Positions 16,090 to 25,193 of a DNA stretch of 64,000 bases are shown in pieces (the first letter of the stretch is position 1; each line of letters starts with the position of its first letter). Source of the stretch: Pseudomonas sp. RIT-PI-q (lineage in GTDB: Bacteria > Pseudomonadota > Gammaproteobacteria > Pseudomonadales > Pseudomonadaceae); NCBI RefSeq assembly GCF_001297125.1, contig NZ_LHPC01000051.1, positions 150,910 through 214,909 of the forward strand. Direction: 5' to 3'. The position numbers were made by a program, and so were the translations under genes. The notes under the pieces were generated by a model. The model had not been told where the DNA came from, made no database searches, and was given only the letters and a program-made list of their open reading frames with translations.

Positions 16090-17094
16090 ATGACTACCCA
16101 GACCAATCGCCAGTTCCTGCTCGCCAAACGTCCAGTGGGTGCGGCGACCCGCGAGACCTTCACCTATCAAGAAGTACCGGTCGGCGAGCCGGCGGCGGGT
16201 CAGATCCTGGTCAAAAACGAATACCTGTCCCTGGACCCGGCCATGCGTGGCTGGATGAACGAGGGCAAGTCCTACATCCCGCCAGTCGGTCTCGGCGAAG
16301 TGATGCGCGCATTGGGTGTAGGCAAAGTCGTGGCCTCGAACAATCCAGGGTTTGCCGTCGGGGACTACGTGAACGGTGCCCTGGGTGTGCAGGATTATTT
16401 CCTTGGCGAGCCGCGCGGTTTCTACAAGGTCGATCCGAAACTGGCGCCGCTGCCGCGTTATTTGTCCGCACTGGGCATGACGGGCATGACGGCTTACTTC
16501 GCCCTGCTCGATGTCGGCGCGCCCAAGGAAGGTGACACGGTGGTGTTGTCGGGCGCCGCCGGTGCCGTGGGCAGCATTGCCGGGCAAATCGCCAAGCTCA
16601 AGGGTTGCCGTGTGGTCGGCATTGCCGGTGGCGCGGACAAGTGCCAGTTTTTGATCGACGAGCTGGGCTTTGACGGCGCCATCGACTACAAGAACGAAGA
16701 CGTCGTCGCCGGCCTCAAGCGCGAATGCCCGAAAGGTGTGGACGTGTATTTCGATAACGTCGGCGGCGATATTCTCGACGCGGTACTGAGCCGCCTGAAC
16801 ATGAAGGCACGGGTGGTGATTTGCGGCGCCATCAGCCAATACAACAACAAGGAAGCGGTCAAAGGCCCGGCCAATTATTTGTCGCTGCTGGTCAATCGCG
16901 CGCGGATGGAAGGTTTTGTGGTGATGGATTACGCCGCACAGTTCGCCGCCGCCGGGCAGGAAATGGCCGGCTGGATGGCCAAGGGGCAGCTCAAGAGCAA
17001 GGAAGATATTGTTGAAGGGCTGGAAACGTTCCCGGAGACGCTGATGAAATTGTTCAGCGGCGAGAATTTCGGGAAGTTGGTGTTGAAGGTTTAA
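16090..17094 (+). CDS. NADP-dependent oxidoreductase, CurA/leukotriene B4 dehydrogenase type
   Basis: A 334-residue zinc-free medium-chain reductase that typically reduces the double bond of enones with NADPH. It begins with the characteristic NRQFLLAKRPVGAATRETF, has the dinucleotide loop VVLSGAAGAVGSIAGQIAKLKGCRVVGIAGG (residues ~150-180) and DVYFDNVGGDILDAVL. The start could be GTG at 16081; neither choice has a clear ribosome site. Divergent from the SDR, it may share the inverted repeat at 15962. Confidence 0.93.
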   Translation: MTTQTNRQFLLAKRPVGAATRETFTYQEVPVGEPAAGQILVKNEYLSLDPAMRGWMNEGKSYIPPVGLGEVMRALGVGKVVASNNPGFAVGDYVNGALGVQDYFLGEPRGFYKVDPKLAPLPRYLSALGMTGMTAYFALLDVGAPKEGDTVVLSGAAGAVGSIAGQIAKLKGCRVVGIAGGADKCQFLIDELGFDGAIDYKNEDVVAGLKRECPKGVDVYFDNVGGDILDAVLSRLNMKARVVICGAISQYNNKEAVKGPANYLSLLVNRARMEGFVVMDYAAQFAAAGQEMAGWMAKGQLKSKEDIVEGLETFPETLMKLFSGENFGKLVLKV

Positions 17095-17117
17095 CCCTGT
17101 AACTGACTAAATCAAAA

Positions 17118-17206
17118 CCCTGTGGGAGCGGGCTTGCCGGGCGTGTCAGTTAGCATTAATGTTGACTGATACACCGCTATCGCGGGCAAGCCCGCTCCCA
17201 CAGGTT
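17118..17206. repeat. REP-type inverted repeat
   Basis: CCCTGTGGGAGCGGGCTTGCC at left and GGCAAGCCCGCTCCCACAGG at right; the left arm is eroded after the core (CCGGGCGTGTC). It sits between convergent genes. Confidence 0.9.
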
Positions 17207-17215
17207 TAGCGGTGT

Positions 17216-17914
17216 TTAGGCGAGTTCGGCGACGACTGCGGCCAATGCCTTGGCCGGATCAGCCGCCTGGCTGATCGGGCGGCCGATCACCAGATAGTCG
17301 GAACCGGCATCCAGTGCCTGACGCGGGGTCAGGATACGGCGCTGATCATCCTGGGCGCTGCCCGCCGGACGAATCCCCGGGGTCACCAGTTGCAGCGACG
17401 GGTGAGCCGATTTCAAAGCCTGGGCTTCCAGGGCCGAACACACCAGCCCGTCCATCCCGGCTTTTTCAGCCAATGCGGCCAAGCGCAGCACTTGCTCCTG
17501 CGGCTCGATATCCAGGCCGATACCCGCCAAATCTTCACGTTCCATGCTGGTCAGCACGGTCACGCCGATCAGCAACGGCTTGGGGCCGGTACGCTGGTCG
17601 AGCACTTCACGGCACGCGGCCATCATGCGCAGGCCACCGGAGCAATGCACATTGACCATCCACACACCCATTTCCGCAGCGGCCTTGACGGCCATGGCGG
17701 TGGTGTTCGGGATGTCGTGGAACTTGAGGTCCAGGAACACTTCGAAACCCTTGTCGCGCAAGGTGCCGACGATTTCCGAGGCGCAGCTGGTGAACAGCTC
17801 TTTGCCGACTTTTACCCGGCACAGTGTCGGGTCCAACTGGTCGGCCAGCTTCAGTGCGGCGTCACGGGTAGGGAAATCCAGGGCGACGATGATAGGAGTC
17901 TGGCAGACGGACAT
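17216..17914 (-). CDS. pyrF: Orotidine 5'-phosphate decarboxylase
   Basis: A 232-residue TIM-barrel enzyme that decarboxylates OMP to UMP in pyrimidine synthesis. The catalytic DxKxxD motif is present (FLDLKFHDIPNT), along with VALDFPTRDAALKLAD at the N-terminus, the phosphate loop TPGIRPAG and YLVIGRPISQAADP near the end. The ATG at 17914 (MSVCQTPIIVALD) matches the usual family start; the upstream extension is disregarded. Confidence 0.97.
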   Translation of the reverse strand: MSVCQTPIIVALDFPTRDAALKLADQLDPTLCRVKVGKELFTSCASEIVGTLRDKGFEVFLDLKFHDIPNTTAMAVKAAAEMGVWMVNVHCSGGLRMMAACREVLDQRTGPKPLLIGVTVLTSMEREDLAGIGLDIEPQEQVLRLAALAEKAGMDGLVCSALEAQALKSAHPSLQLVTPGIRPAGSAQDDQRRILTPRQALDAGSDYLVIGRPISQAADPAKALAAVVAELA

Positions 17915-18195
17915 GTGCGGGCTCTCAGGCAGGACGAAATCGGCGCGCATTGTAGCGGAACCAACGGCGCTGCGGGACCCGATGATCGGTAAATCGTCCC
18001 GAAGACTCAGGCAAGACTAGCCTTTTCGGCCATTGTGTCGAGCTTGATACCGACACGACACGCCTGCAACATCCTTCATCGCTGCCCTCGGCCGCCGCAA
18101 CACGTCCTTACAGCACTTCCCGCCTCCGGGCCGGACGCCTATGCTGAAGCCACAACCTCGCAGCCCATCTTTGTGGTTGGCAGCCTACCTGGCAG

Positions 18196-18966
18196 ATGAA
18201 CGCACGCATGCACAGCACCCAAGCACCCTTGAACGACGATCAAAAAGCGCCCGGCGACGACAAACGCTGGAGCATTCGCGCCCTGATCGTCGACGATGAC
18301 GTCCCGATCCGCGAACTGATGATCGACTACCTCGCCCGGTTCAACATCCACGCCAGCGGCGTCACCGACGGCGCGGCCATGCGCGTGGCCATGCAAGCGG
18401 AACACTTCGATGTGGTGGTGCTCGATCTCATGCTGCCCGGCGAAGACGGTCTGTCGCTGTGCCGCTGGCTGCGCGCCGAGTCGGACATCCCGATCCTGAT
18501 GCTCACGGCCCGCTGCGAACCCACCGACCGGATCATCGGCCTGGAACTGGGCGCCGACGATTACATGGCCAAGCCGTTCGAACCACGCGAACTGGTGGCG
18601 CGGATTCAGACCATTCTGCGGCGAGTGCGCGACGACCGCACCGAGCAGCGTGCGAACATTCGCTTCGACAACTGGCGCCTGAACAGCGTGCTGCGCCAAT
18701 TGATCGCCGCCGATGGCCTGGTGGTGCCACTGTCCAACGCCGAATTCCGCTTGCTCTGGGTGTTCATCGAACGGCCGCGCCGGGTACTCAGCCGTGAACA
18801 ATTGCTCGACGCCGCTCGCGGTCGCTCGATCGAAGCCTTCGACCGCAGCATCGACCTGCTGGTCTCGCGCCTGCGCCAGAAACTCGGTGACGACCCCAAG
18901 GCCCCACAATTGATCAAGACCGTTCGCGGTGAGGGTTACCTGTTCGACGCCCGAGACATCGGCTGA
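18196..18966 (+). CDS. OmpR-family response regulator
   Basis: A 256-residue DNA-binding response regulator. The receiver domain (residues ~27-145) has the acidic pocket VDDD, phospho-acceptor D77 (VVLDLMLPG), Thr in LTAR and Lys in AKPF; a winged-helix effector follows (SREQLLDAARGR...KTVRGEGYLF). The N-terminus is ~20 residues longer than usual, and the ATG at 18208 is a possible alternative. The stop overlaps the sensor start (TGATG). The pair resembles OmpR/EnvZ or RisA/RisS systems; target genes unknown. Confidence 0.93.
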   Translation: MNARMHSTQAPLNDDQKAPGDDKRWSIRALIVDDDVPIRELMIDYLARFNIHASGVTDGAAMRVAMQAEHFDVVVLDLMLPGEDGLSLCRWLRAESDIPILMLTARCEPTDRIIGLELGADDYMAKPFEPRELVARIQTILRRVRDDRTEQRANIRFDNWRLNSVLRQLIAADGLVVPLSNAEFRLLWVFIERPRRVLSREQLLDAARGRSIEAFDRSIDLLVSRLRQKLGDDPKAPQLIKTVRGEGYLFDARDIG

Positions 18967-20015
18967 TGCGTGCGCGCTTCGATACGCTGTTCGGCCGCCT
19001 GTTTGGCGTGTTGCTGGTGGCGATTATCCTGGCGCACCTGTTGGCGTTTGCCTGGTTTCACCATTACGGCCCGCCACCGCCGCCACCGCCGCCCGAGTTT
19101 TCCGAGGGCATCGAAGGGGAGCGCCCACCGCTGGACCCGCGTTTCGAAAACCGGCCGCCGCGCCCGTGGTTCGGCGGACCGTTGGTGCCGCTGACTTTTC
19201 AATTGGTCTCGCTGATCATTGCCGCCTGGTACGGCGCCAAACTGCTGAGCCGGCCGATCCAGCGACTGAGCGATGCGGCCGAGCGCTTGAGTGAAAACCT
19301 CGACAGCCCGCCCCTGGATGAATCCGGCCCACGGGAAGCCCGGCAAGCGGCCTACACCTTCAACTTGATGCAAAAACGCATTATCGAACAGGTACAGCAG
19401 CGCTCGCGGATGCTCGGCGCCGTCTCCCATGACTTGCGCACGCCGCTGTCACGGCTCAAGTTGCGGCTGGAGCAGATCGATGACGACAAGCTACAAGGCC
19501 AGATGCGTCAGGATCTGGACGATATGATCAGCATGCTCGACGCCACCCTCACTTACTTGCACGAACAACGCACCAGCGAAGCGGCGCAGTGGATGGATGT
19601 GCAGGCGCTAGTCGAATCCCTGAGCGAAAACGCCCAGGACCAGGGCGCCGACGTCCAGGCCAGCGGCCACTGCGCACCGCTGCAAGTGCAGCCGATGGCC
19701 CTGCGCTCGTGCATCAACAACCTGCTGGACAACGCTTTGCGGTACGCCGGGCAAGCGCTGATCACGCTCGAAGACCATCGCGAATACCTGGTGATTCGGG
19801 TCATCGACCATGGGCCGGGTATCGCGGCGGACAAACGTGAAGCGGTGTTTGAACCGTTCTTTCGGCTGGAAGGTTCGCGCAATCGCAATTCCGGTGGCGT
19901 CGGGCTGGGGATGACCATTGCCCGCGAAGCGGCGGAACGGCTGGGGGGGCAATTGAGCCTGAAAGAGACGCCCGGTGGTGGGCTGACGGCAGTGATCCGC
20001 CTACCCCGCACCTGA
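18966..20015 (+). CDS. Sensor histidine kinase, EnvZ/RisS-like
   Basis: A 349-residue inner-membrane kinase. TM1 (LFGVLLVAIILAHLLAFAW) is followed by a very short periplasmic loop containing eight consecutive prolines, then TM2 (VPLTFQLVSLIIAAWYG), HAMP, HisKA with phospho-acceptor H155 (GAVSHDLRTPLSR) and HATPase (NNLLDNALRYA, DHGPGI, GVGLGM). The periplasmic part is too small for a ligand domain, so sensing may be through the membrane. It is translationally coupled to the regulator. Confidence 0.93.
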   Translation: MRARFDTLFGRLFGVLLVAIILAHLLAFAWFHHYGPPPPPPPPEFSEGIEGERPPLDPRFENRPPRPWFGGPLVPLTFQLVSLIIAAWYGAKLLSRPIQRLSDAAERLSENLDSPPLDESGPREARQAAYTFNLMQKRIIEQVQQRSRMLGAVSHDLRTPLSRLKLRLEQIDDDKLQGQMRQDLDDMISMLDATLTYLHEQRTSEAAQWMDVQALVESLSENAQDQGADVQASGHCAPLQVQPMALRSCINNLLDNALRYAGQALITLEDHREYLVIRVIDHGPGIAADKREAVFEPFFRLEGSRNRNSGGVGLGMTIAREAAERLGGQLSLKETPGGGLTAVIRLPRT

Positions 20016-20030
20016 TCAATATACAAATCC

Positions 20031-20121
20031 CTGTGGGAGCGGGCTTGCCCGCGATTGCGGAGTATCAGATACATGGATGTTGGCTGATACCCCCTCATCG
20101 CGGGCAAGCCCGCCCCCACAG
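20031..20121. repeat. REP-type inverted repeat
   Basis: CTGTGGGAGCGGGCTTGCCCGCGAT at left, ATCGCGGGCAAGCCCGCCCCCACAG at right, with a ~40-base spacer, between convergent genes. Confidence 0.93.
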
Positions 20122-20152
20122 TGATTGAGGCGCTACCTGAAATGCCATCCAC

Positions 20153-21208
20153 TCAAGGCCGGCGGTCTTCAACCCGGGCCTGCCCCTTGCTGAAATCAGT
20201 CAGCAGGCTGTACGCCACCGCCAGCAATGTCGGGCCGATGAACAAACCGATGAGCCCGAACGCAAGCAACCCGCCGAACACGCCCAACAGCACAATCACC
20301 AACGGCAAATTTCCACCGCGACTGATGAGGTAGGGCTTGAGCACGTTGTCGACGCCGCTGATGATGAACATCCCCCAGATCCCGAGGAACACTGCCATCC
20401 CGTATTCGCCCTTCCAGGCCAGCCAGGCCGTGGCCGGAATCCACACCAACGGAGGGCCCATGGGAATCAGGCTGAGCAGGAACGTCACGATGCCAAGCAC
20501 CAACGCTCCCGGCACCCCGGCGATCAAGAACCCGATCAACGCCAGGACCGCCTGGGCCGCCGCTGTGCCGATGACGCCGTTCACCACCCGCTGAACCGTC
20601 CCCGCCACCAACTCGATGTAATAACCGGCGCGGTCACCGATCAGCCGTTCCAGCAACCCATGGACAAACGCCGCCAGTCGCGGCCCGTCACGGTAGAAAA
20701 AGAACACGAAGACAATGCTCAACGTCAGTTCGAGAATCCCGCCGCCAATTTGCGCGCTGCGCGCCAGCAACCAGTTACCGACCTGACCCAGATAAGGTTT
20801 GACCGCCACCATCATCGCCGCGCCTTGCTGGTCGATGCTGTTCCAGATGCCAACCAGCCGCTCGCCGACCAAGGGAATACTGCCCAGCCAGGCCGGTGCC
20901 TCAGGCACGCCATCGACCTGCACATCCTTGATGAATGCGGTCGCATCGCGCACATGGTCCGCCAGGTTGAACCCCAGCCACACCAGCGGCACGGCCACCA
21001 ACAACATCCAGCCCAGGGTCAGCAATGCCGCCGCCAGAGACTCGCGGCCATTGAGCCAGCGGGTCAGCAAACGCATCAGCGGCCAACTGGCGAACGCCAG
21101 CACGGCGCCCCAGAACAACGCCGACCAGAACGGCGCCATCACCCAGAAGCTCGCGCCAAACAGCACCAGGAGCAGGATCTGCACCAACAGCCGATCGTTA
21201 TTGATCAT
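20153..21208 (-). CDS. AI-2E/PerM family transporter
   Basis: A 351-residue inner-membrane protein with about eight hydrophobic segments and the family's C-terminal signature (GVPGALVLGIVTFLLSLIPMGPPLVW, then FGGLLAFGLIGLFIGPTLLAV). Members include TqsA/YdiK; substrates differ and are often unproven. It is last in a leftward operon (two hydrolases, GST, DUF4892 protein, this gene), 69 bases after the DUF4892 gene. Confidence 0.92.
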   Translation of the reverse strand: MINNDRLLVQILLLVLFGASFWVMAPFWSALFWGAVLAFASWPLMRLLTRWLNGRESLAAALLTLGWMLLVAVPLVWLGFNLADHVRDATAFIKDVQVDGVPEAPAWLGSIPLVGERLVGIWNSIDQQGAAMMVAVKPYLGQVGNWLLARSAQIGGGILELTLSIVFVFFFYRDGPRLAAFVHGLLERLIGDRAGYYIELVAGTVQRVVNGVIGTAAAQAVLALIGFLIAGVPGALVLGIVTFLLSLIPMGPPLVWIPATAWLAWKGEYGMAVFLGIWGMFIISGVDNVLKPYLISRGGNLPLVIVLLGVFGGLLAFGLIGLFIGPTLLAVAYSLLTDFSKGQARVEDRRP

Positions 21209-21277
21209 CCAAGTCTCGAAAAAAGTCAGTCAGCAAAAGAGTAGGCGAACGCGGCTCGCGCGTTCGCCGGGTACAGC

Positions 21278-22096
21278 TTATCGCAACAGCTCGATGTGCA
21301 GGCCAGAGCCTTCGGCGCTGCCGGTTTCCATCCGCGCCGCACGTACGCCCTGCCCGATCAGTGCCTGACGCCAGGCTTCGGCCTTGGCCCCGGAAACACT
21401 GACCCGCAACGTGGTGTCCAGGTTCAAGCCACGAGAAATCAAACGCAGCCACATGTCGTCAGGATCGGCACTCAGTTTGGGAAAATCCAGTTCGCCGGTG
21501 CTTTTAAGCTCTCGCAACAGCGTCGCCGAGGTTGGCAGCACATCGCCCAGCGGCGCGGCGGCGTCGAACTGTTCGACATGCAGATAGGCTTTGCGATTGC
21601 CGCGAGTAATGCTGTAAAGCGCTACCAGCGTGTTGTCCTGCGGCGCGGCCAGTCGCAGCAGCAAGTAGGCCTGCTGATCGTCGGCGCCATAGAGCTTGGC
21701 GTTGCTGAATACTTCATTGGCCCACAGGCTGCTTTCGCCGCAATCACGGGCCTGGCACCAGAACAGCAACTGGGCGCCCTGCTTTTGCAGGGCTTCACGT
21801 GCAGCCGTGAAGGCTTCGGTGGAGGAATGTTCCGGCGGCAGCTCGTAGGTCACCGAAGTGGTTTGCCCACGGGCGCTGACCTGACCGTCGAAACGCAACT
21901 GGCCGCTGATCTTGCGGATCGAACCCAGCGGGTAGATCCGCTCGAGCTCGGCCACCGGGCGATAGTCGACGATCTGCGCATCGGCCATACGCGGCACGAT
22001 CGGCAAGTCCTGACTGCCCGGGACATCGGCGGCAAACAACAAGGGACTGAAACAACACAGCGCCAGCAGACTGAGTGAACGCATGGATAGGCTCAT
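21278..22096 (-). CDS. DUF4892 domain secreted protein
   Basis: A 272-residue protein with a signal peptide (MRSLSLLALCCFSPLLFAAD) and a body matching the DUF4892 family, including LLFWCQARDCGESSLWANEVF with two cysteines likely to pair in the periplasm. The ATG at 22096 overlaps the stop of the GST gene (ATGA), which settles the start. A C-terminal OmpA-like part is absent. Function unknown; envelope location is inferred from the signal peptide. Confidence 0.88.
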   Translation of the reverse strand: MSLSMRSLSLLALCCFSPLLFAADVPGSQDLPIVPRMADAQIVDYRPVAELERIYPLGSIRKISGQLRFDGQVSARGQTTSVTYELPPEHSSTEAFTAAREALQKQGAQLLFWCQARDCGESSLWANEVFSNAKLYGADDQQAYLLLRLAAPQDNTLVALYSITRGNRKAYLHVEQFDAAAPLGDVLPTSATLLRELKSTGELDFPKLSADPDDMWLRLISRGLNLDTTLRVSVSGAKAEAWRQALIGQGVRAARMETGSAEGSGLHIELLR

Positions 22097-22752
22097 CGGA
22101 TCAGCATGGCCTGGGCACCCTTGACGACGCTGGCATCGTCGATGCGTTCGGGTATCAGCAAACCACGTTGTACCGCCGGGCGCGCCTCCATGGTTGCCAT
22201 CCAGCGCTGCAAGGCCGGCAAGCCGTTCACCTCGACGCCGGACCACTCATGGCCACGCACCCACGGAAAAGTAGCGATGTCAGCAATGCTGTACTCACCG
22301 CCGAGAAACTCGACGTCTTGCAGACGGGTGTCGAGCACTTCGTAGAGGCGACGGGTTTCATGCTGATAGCGGTCGATGGCGCCCTGGAGCTTTTCCGGGA
22401 AATAGCGGAAAAACACATTGGCCTGGCCCTGCATCGGGCCGATGCCGCCCATCTGGAACATCAGCCACTGCAACACCACCGAACGCCCCTTGGGGTCGGC
22501 GGGCAACAGTTTGCCGGTCATTTCAGCGAGGTAAATCAGGATGGCGCCGGATTCGAACACGGCGAAATCGCCGTTGGCGCGGTCGACAATCGCCGGAATC
22601 CGGCCATTGGGATTGATCTTGAGGAAGTCCGCAGACTTCTGTTCCTTTTTGTCGAAACTCAAGGCGTGCACCGTGTAGGGCAGGCCGAGTTCCTCGAGCA
22701 CGATAGAGACCTTGTGGCCATTCGGGGTCGCAGCGGTGTAGAGATCTATCAT
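22093..22752 (-). CDS. yfcG: Glutathione S-transferase, YfcG-like disulfide-bond oxidoreductase
   Basis: A 219-residue GST of the nu class. It has the N-terminal TAATPNGHKVSIVLEELGLPY with the functional Thr/Asn region, NPNGRIPAIVD and FESGAILIYLAEMTGKLLP. E. coli YfcG acts as a glutathione-dependent disulfide reductase. GGGAGA before the ATG at 22752 supports the start. It lies in an operon with a hydrolase upstream (50-base gap) and the DUF4892 gene downstream (overlap). Confidence 0.9.
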   Translation of the reverse strand: MIDLYTAATPNGHKVSIVLEELGLPYTVHALSFDKKEQKSADFLKINPNGRIPAIVDRANGDFAVFESGAILIYLAEMTGKLLPADPKGRSVVLQWLMFQMGGIGPMQGQANVFFRYFPEKLQGAIDRYQHETRRLYEVLDTRLQDVEFLGGEYSIADIATFPWVRGHEWSGVEVNGLPALQRWMATMEARPAVQRGLLIPERIDDASVVKGAQAMLIR

Positions 22753-22802
22753 GGTTGTCTCCCATTTCAACCCGCCCAGCCTCGACAGTTGCCCGGCGCA
22801 AG

Positions 22803-23657
22803 TCAAGGAACGGCGAAGAACCGATTGAAACAGTCTGCGACAAGGTCGGCACCGGGCTCGTCATTCAGGTGCAAATGATGGCCGCCAGGCAGCTGTTCAC
22901 GGCTAAAGGGTAGACGCTCCAGCAACTCAGGATGTTTGGCGAGCATGCCGTCGGCAGCGACCACCAATTTTGCCGGACAACAGACCCGCTGGACGAAGGC
23001 CATCGCCTGTTCAGTGGTCAGACGCAGCGGCGATGGCAGCGTGAGGCGGTTGTCGGTGCGCCAGGTGTAACCGCCCGGCACCGGCATCAAGCCGCGCTGG
23101 GCCAATAGTTCGGCGGCTTCGCGACTGACTGCCACCAGACCTTTCATGCGAGCTTCGATCGCGCGGTCGAGGGTGTTGTAGACCGGTTTGCGTTTTTCTC
23201 GCAGGTCCAGCTGCGCTTGCAGGGCCATGCCCATACGCTCGGCAGCGTTTTCGCCTTTGTCTGTAGGAGGAATGATGCCGTCGATCAACGCCAGATGCGT
23301 GACTCGCTCCGGCATCGACCCGGCGATGATCAAGGACGCGATCGCCCCCATGGAGTGCCCCATCAAGGCAAAACGCTTCAAGCCCAGCTGTTCGGCGACT
23401 TGCAGCACGTCATGGGCATAGTCCCACATCGCGTAACCGGCGCCGGTCGGCCGATGCCCGGAGTGACCGTGACCGGCCATGTCCAGCGCGATGATGCGCA
23501 AGCCTTTGAGCTTCGGCGCCAGCCGGGCAAAGCTGTTGGCGTTGTCCAGCCAGCCGTGTAAGGCGATCACCGGCAAACCGTCTTCAGGACCGAACAGATG
23601 CGCCGCCAATTCGATGTGCGGCAGGCTCAGGCGGACTTCTTCAACGACGTTGCTCAT
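22803..23657 (-). CDS. Alpha/beta hydrolase
   Basis: A 284-residue alpha/beta-fold hydrolase. It has ALHGWLDNANSF (oxyanion HG), nucleophile elbow GHSMGAIAS (Ser ~105) and a C-terminal GGHHLHLND with the catalytic His; Asp is probably in AADGML. It resembles pseudomonad esterases of the MhpC/YbfF group. Its ATG overlaps the stop of the next hydrolase gene (ATGA). Substrate unknown. Confidence 0.92.
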   Translation of the reverse strand: MSNVVEEVRLSLPHIELAAHLFGPEDGLPVIALHGWLDNANSFARLAPKLKGLRIIALDMAGHGHSGHRPTGAGYAMWDYAHDVLQVAEQLGLKRFALMGHSMGAIASLIIAGSMPERVTHLALIDGIIPPTDKGENAAERMGMALQAQLDLREKRKPVYNTLDRAIEARMKGLVAVSREAAELLAQRGLMPVPGGYTWRTDNRLTLPSPLRLTTEQAMAFVQRVCCPAKLVVAADGMLAKHPELLERLPFSREQLPGGHHLHLNDEPGADLVADCFNRFFAVP

Positions 23658-24460
23658 GCGCAATCCTGTTGGCGACGAACTTCCCAGCGGCTGAACAGAT
23701 TCTTCAGCAGCGCGGCGGTGTCTTGTGGACGTTCGAGGGGAAACATGTGGCCGCCGGGCATGCTCAGGGACTCGCCCTGCGGCATGCGCCCGACGGAACT
23801 GGCGTGATGACGCATGACCACCCGACTCTTATGCCCGCGAACCACCGCCAGCGGCACTTTCAATTGCCCTGCGCGACCAGGACTGGTGTGCGGCACGCCA
23901 CGGTAGATGCTGATCTCGGTGGCCGGGTCGAAGCGCAAGCGCAGCTTGTCGCCGACCTTGTGCAAACCGTGTTGCAGGTAGGCGTCGAAACAGTCAGGGT
24001 CGAAACCGCGAAACAGGGTTTTCCCGGCGAAATAGCGGCGGGCGCTGTCGATGTCGGCGAACTCTTCCCGACGCCCCAACGTACGCCCGGCGGGCGTCAA
24101 CTTGTCGATGAAGCCAAAACGCTTGGCGGCGCGAATCACCCATTGATCGGCACGGGTCAGCACCGGCGAATCGAGCATCACCACCCCGCGATACAGCTCG
24201 GGGCAACGCAACGCCGCGTGCAGGTGCAGCACGCCGCCGAAGGAATGGCCGACGCCCCACACCGGTTCGGGTTGTTGCTTGAGGTGATGAATCAGCTCAT
24301 CGACCAGGTTGTACCAGTTATCGTCCGCCGGGAAACGCGGATCGTGGGCGTGCTGCTGCAGATGCGCGACCTGATACTCGGGCGCCAGCGCCGCGAACAA
24401 CTTGCCGTAGGTCCCTGAAGGAAAGCCATTGGCGTGGGCGAAAAATATCTGCTGCGACAT
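23654..24460 (-). CDS. Alpha/beta hydrolase, second paralogue
   Basis: A 268-residue hydrolase starting MSQQIFFAHANGFPSGTYG, with nucleophile elbow GHSFGGVLH and C-terminal GGHMFPLERP holding the catalytic His. It is only distantly similar to the neighbouring hydrolase. It is first in the five-gene leftward operon ending at 20153. No signal peptide. Likely a cytosolic esterase or thioesterase-like enzyme; substrate unknown. Confidence 0.9.
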   Translation of the reverse strand: MSQQIFFAHANGFPSGTYGKLFAALAPEYQVAHLQQHAHDPRFPADDNWYNLVDELIHHLKQQPEPVWGVGHSFGGVLHLHAALRCPELYRGVVMLDSPVLTRADQWVIRAAKRFGFIDKLTPAGRTLGRREEFADIDSARRYFAGKTLFRGFDPDCFDAYLQHGLHKVGDKLRLRFDPATEISIYRGVPHTSPGRAGQLKVPLAVVRGHKSRVVMRHHASSVGRMPQGESLSMPGGHMFPLERPQDTAALLKNLFSRWEVRRQQDCA

Positions 24461-24573
24461 ACCGGTCGATCCATCAACGAAAACAAGGGTTGATTGTCCG
24501 TAAGACGAGGTCCTGGAGCAATGACCGTAACTGCCAGGAATGATGACAGTCCGGTCAGCGTGATACTGACCCG

Positions 24574-24706
24574 TGTAGCAGCTGGCGCAGCCTGCGTTCG
24601 GCTGCGAAGCAGTCGTAAAACCATACGCCGCGGAGTGTCAAAAAAACCGTGCATGCAGGATTTACGACTGCTGCGCAGCCGAACGCAGGCTGCGCCAGCT
24701 GCTACA
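24574..24706. repeat. Inverted repeat of a second REP family (GTAGCAGCTGGCGCAGCCTGCG)
   Basis: Arms of ~43 bases (TGTAGCAGCTGGCGCAGCC... at 24574 and ...GGCTGCGCCAGCTGCTACA ending at 24706) with a ~50-base spacer. The only other copy in the window is at 50431-50563. Confidence 0.92.
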
Positions 24707-24717
24707 GGGGATTGTGT

Positions 24718-25161
24718 TTAGCGGGTGGGGGGATTCTCACCCAGCGGCACCACTGCCATGGTGAGCCGCGACACACAACTGGCCTTGCCCTCGTCGCTGG
24801 TCAAACGGATATCCCAGACATGCGTGGTTCGGCCAATGTGAATCGGCTTGGCCACCGCCGTCACCCGTCCACTGCGCAAGCCGCGCAAATGGTTGGCGTT
24901 GATTTCCAGGCCCACGCAGTAGAACTTGCTGGCGTCGATGCACAGGTAACTGGCCATGGAGCCGACGGACTCCGCCAGCACCACCGAGGCGCCGCCGTGC
25001 AGCAAACCGTATGGCTGGTGCGTGCGGTGGTCGATGACCATGCTCGCGGTCAGGGACTCTTCGTCGAAGGCTTCAAAGCGAATATCCAGCACTTCGCCGA
25101 TGGTGTTTTTCTGGATTGCGTTCAACTGCTCGATGTTGGGAGTGGTACGCCACAGACTCAT
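24718..25161 (-). CDS. Hotdog-fold thioesterase, PaaI/YdiI type
   Basis: A 147-residue hotdog-fold acyl-CoA thioesterase. The catalytic region QPYGLLHGGASVVLAESVGSMAS (residues ~49-71) has the HGG and Glu typical of the YdiI/MenI group, and GLEINANHLRGLRSGRVTAVA completes the active site. It follows an acyl-CoA synthetase gene by 32 bases, so the two probably form an operon that activates and releases acyl groups. Substrate chain length unknown. Confidence 0.93.
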   Translation of the reverse strand: MSLWRTTPNIEQLNAIQKNTIGEVLDIRFEAFDEESLTASMVIDHRTHQPYGLLHGGASVVLAESVGSMASYLCIDASKFYCVGLEINANHLRGLRSGRVTAVAKPIHIGRTTHVWDIRLTSDEGKASCVSRLTMAVVPLGENPPTR

Positions 25162-25193
25162 CGTTGCTTTCCTTTGTCGGTTTTATTCGTGAC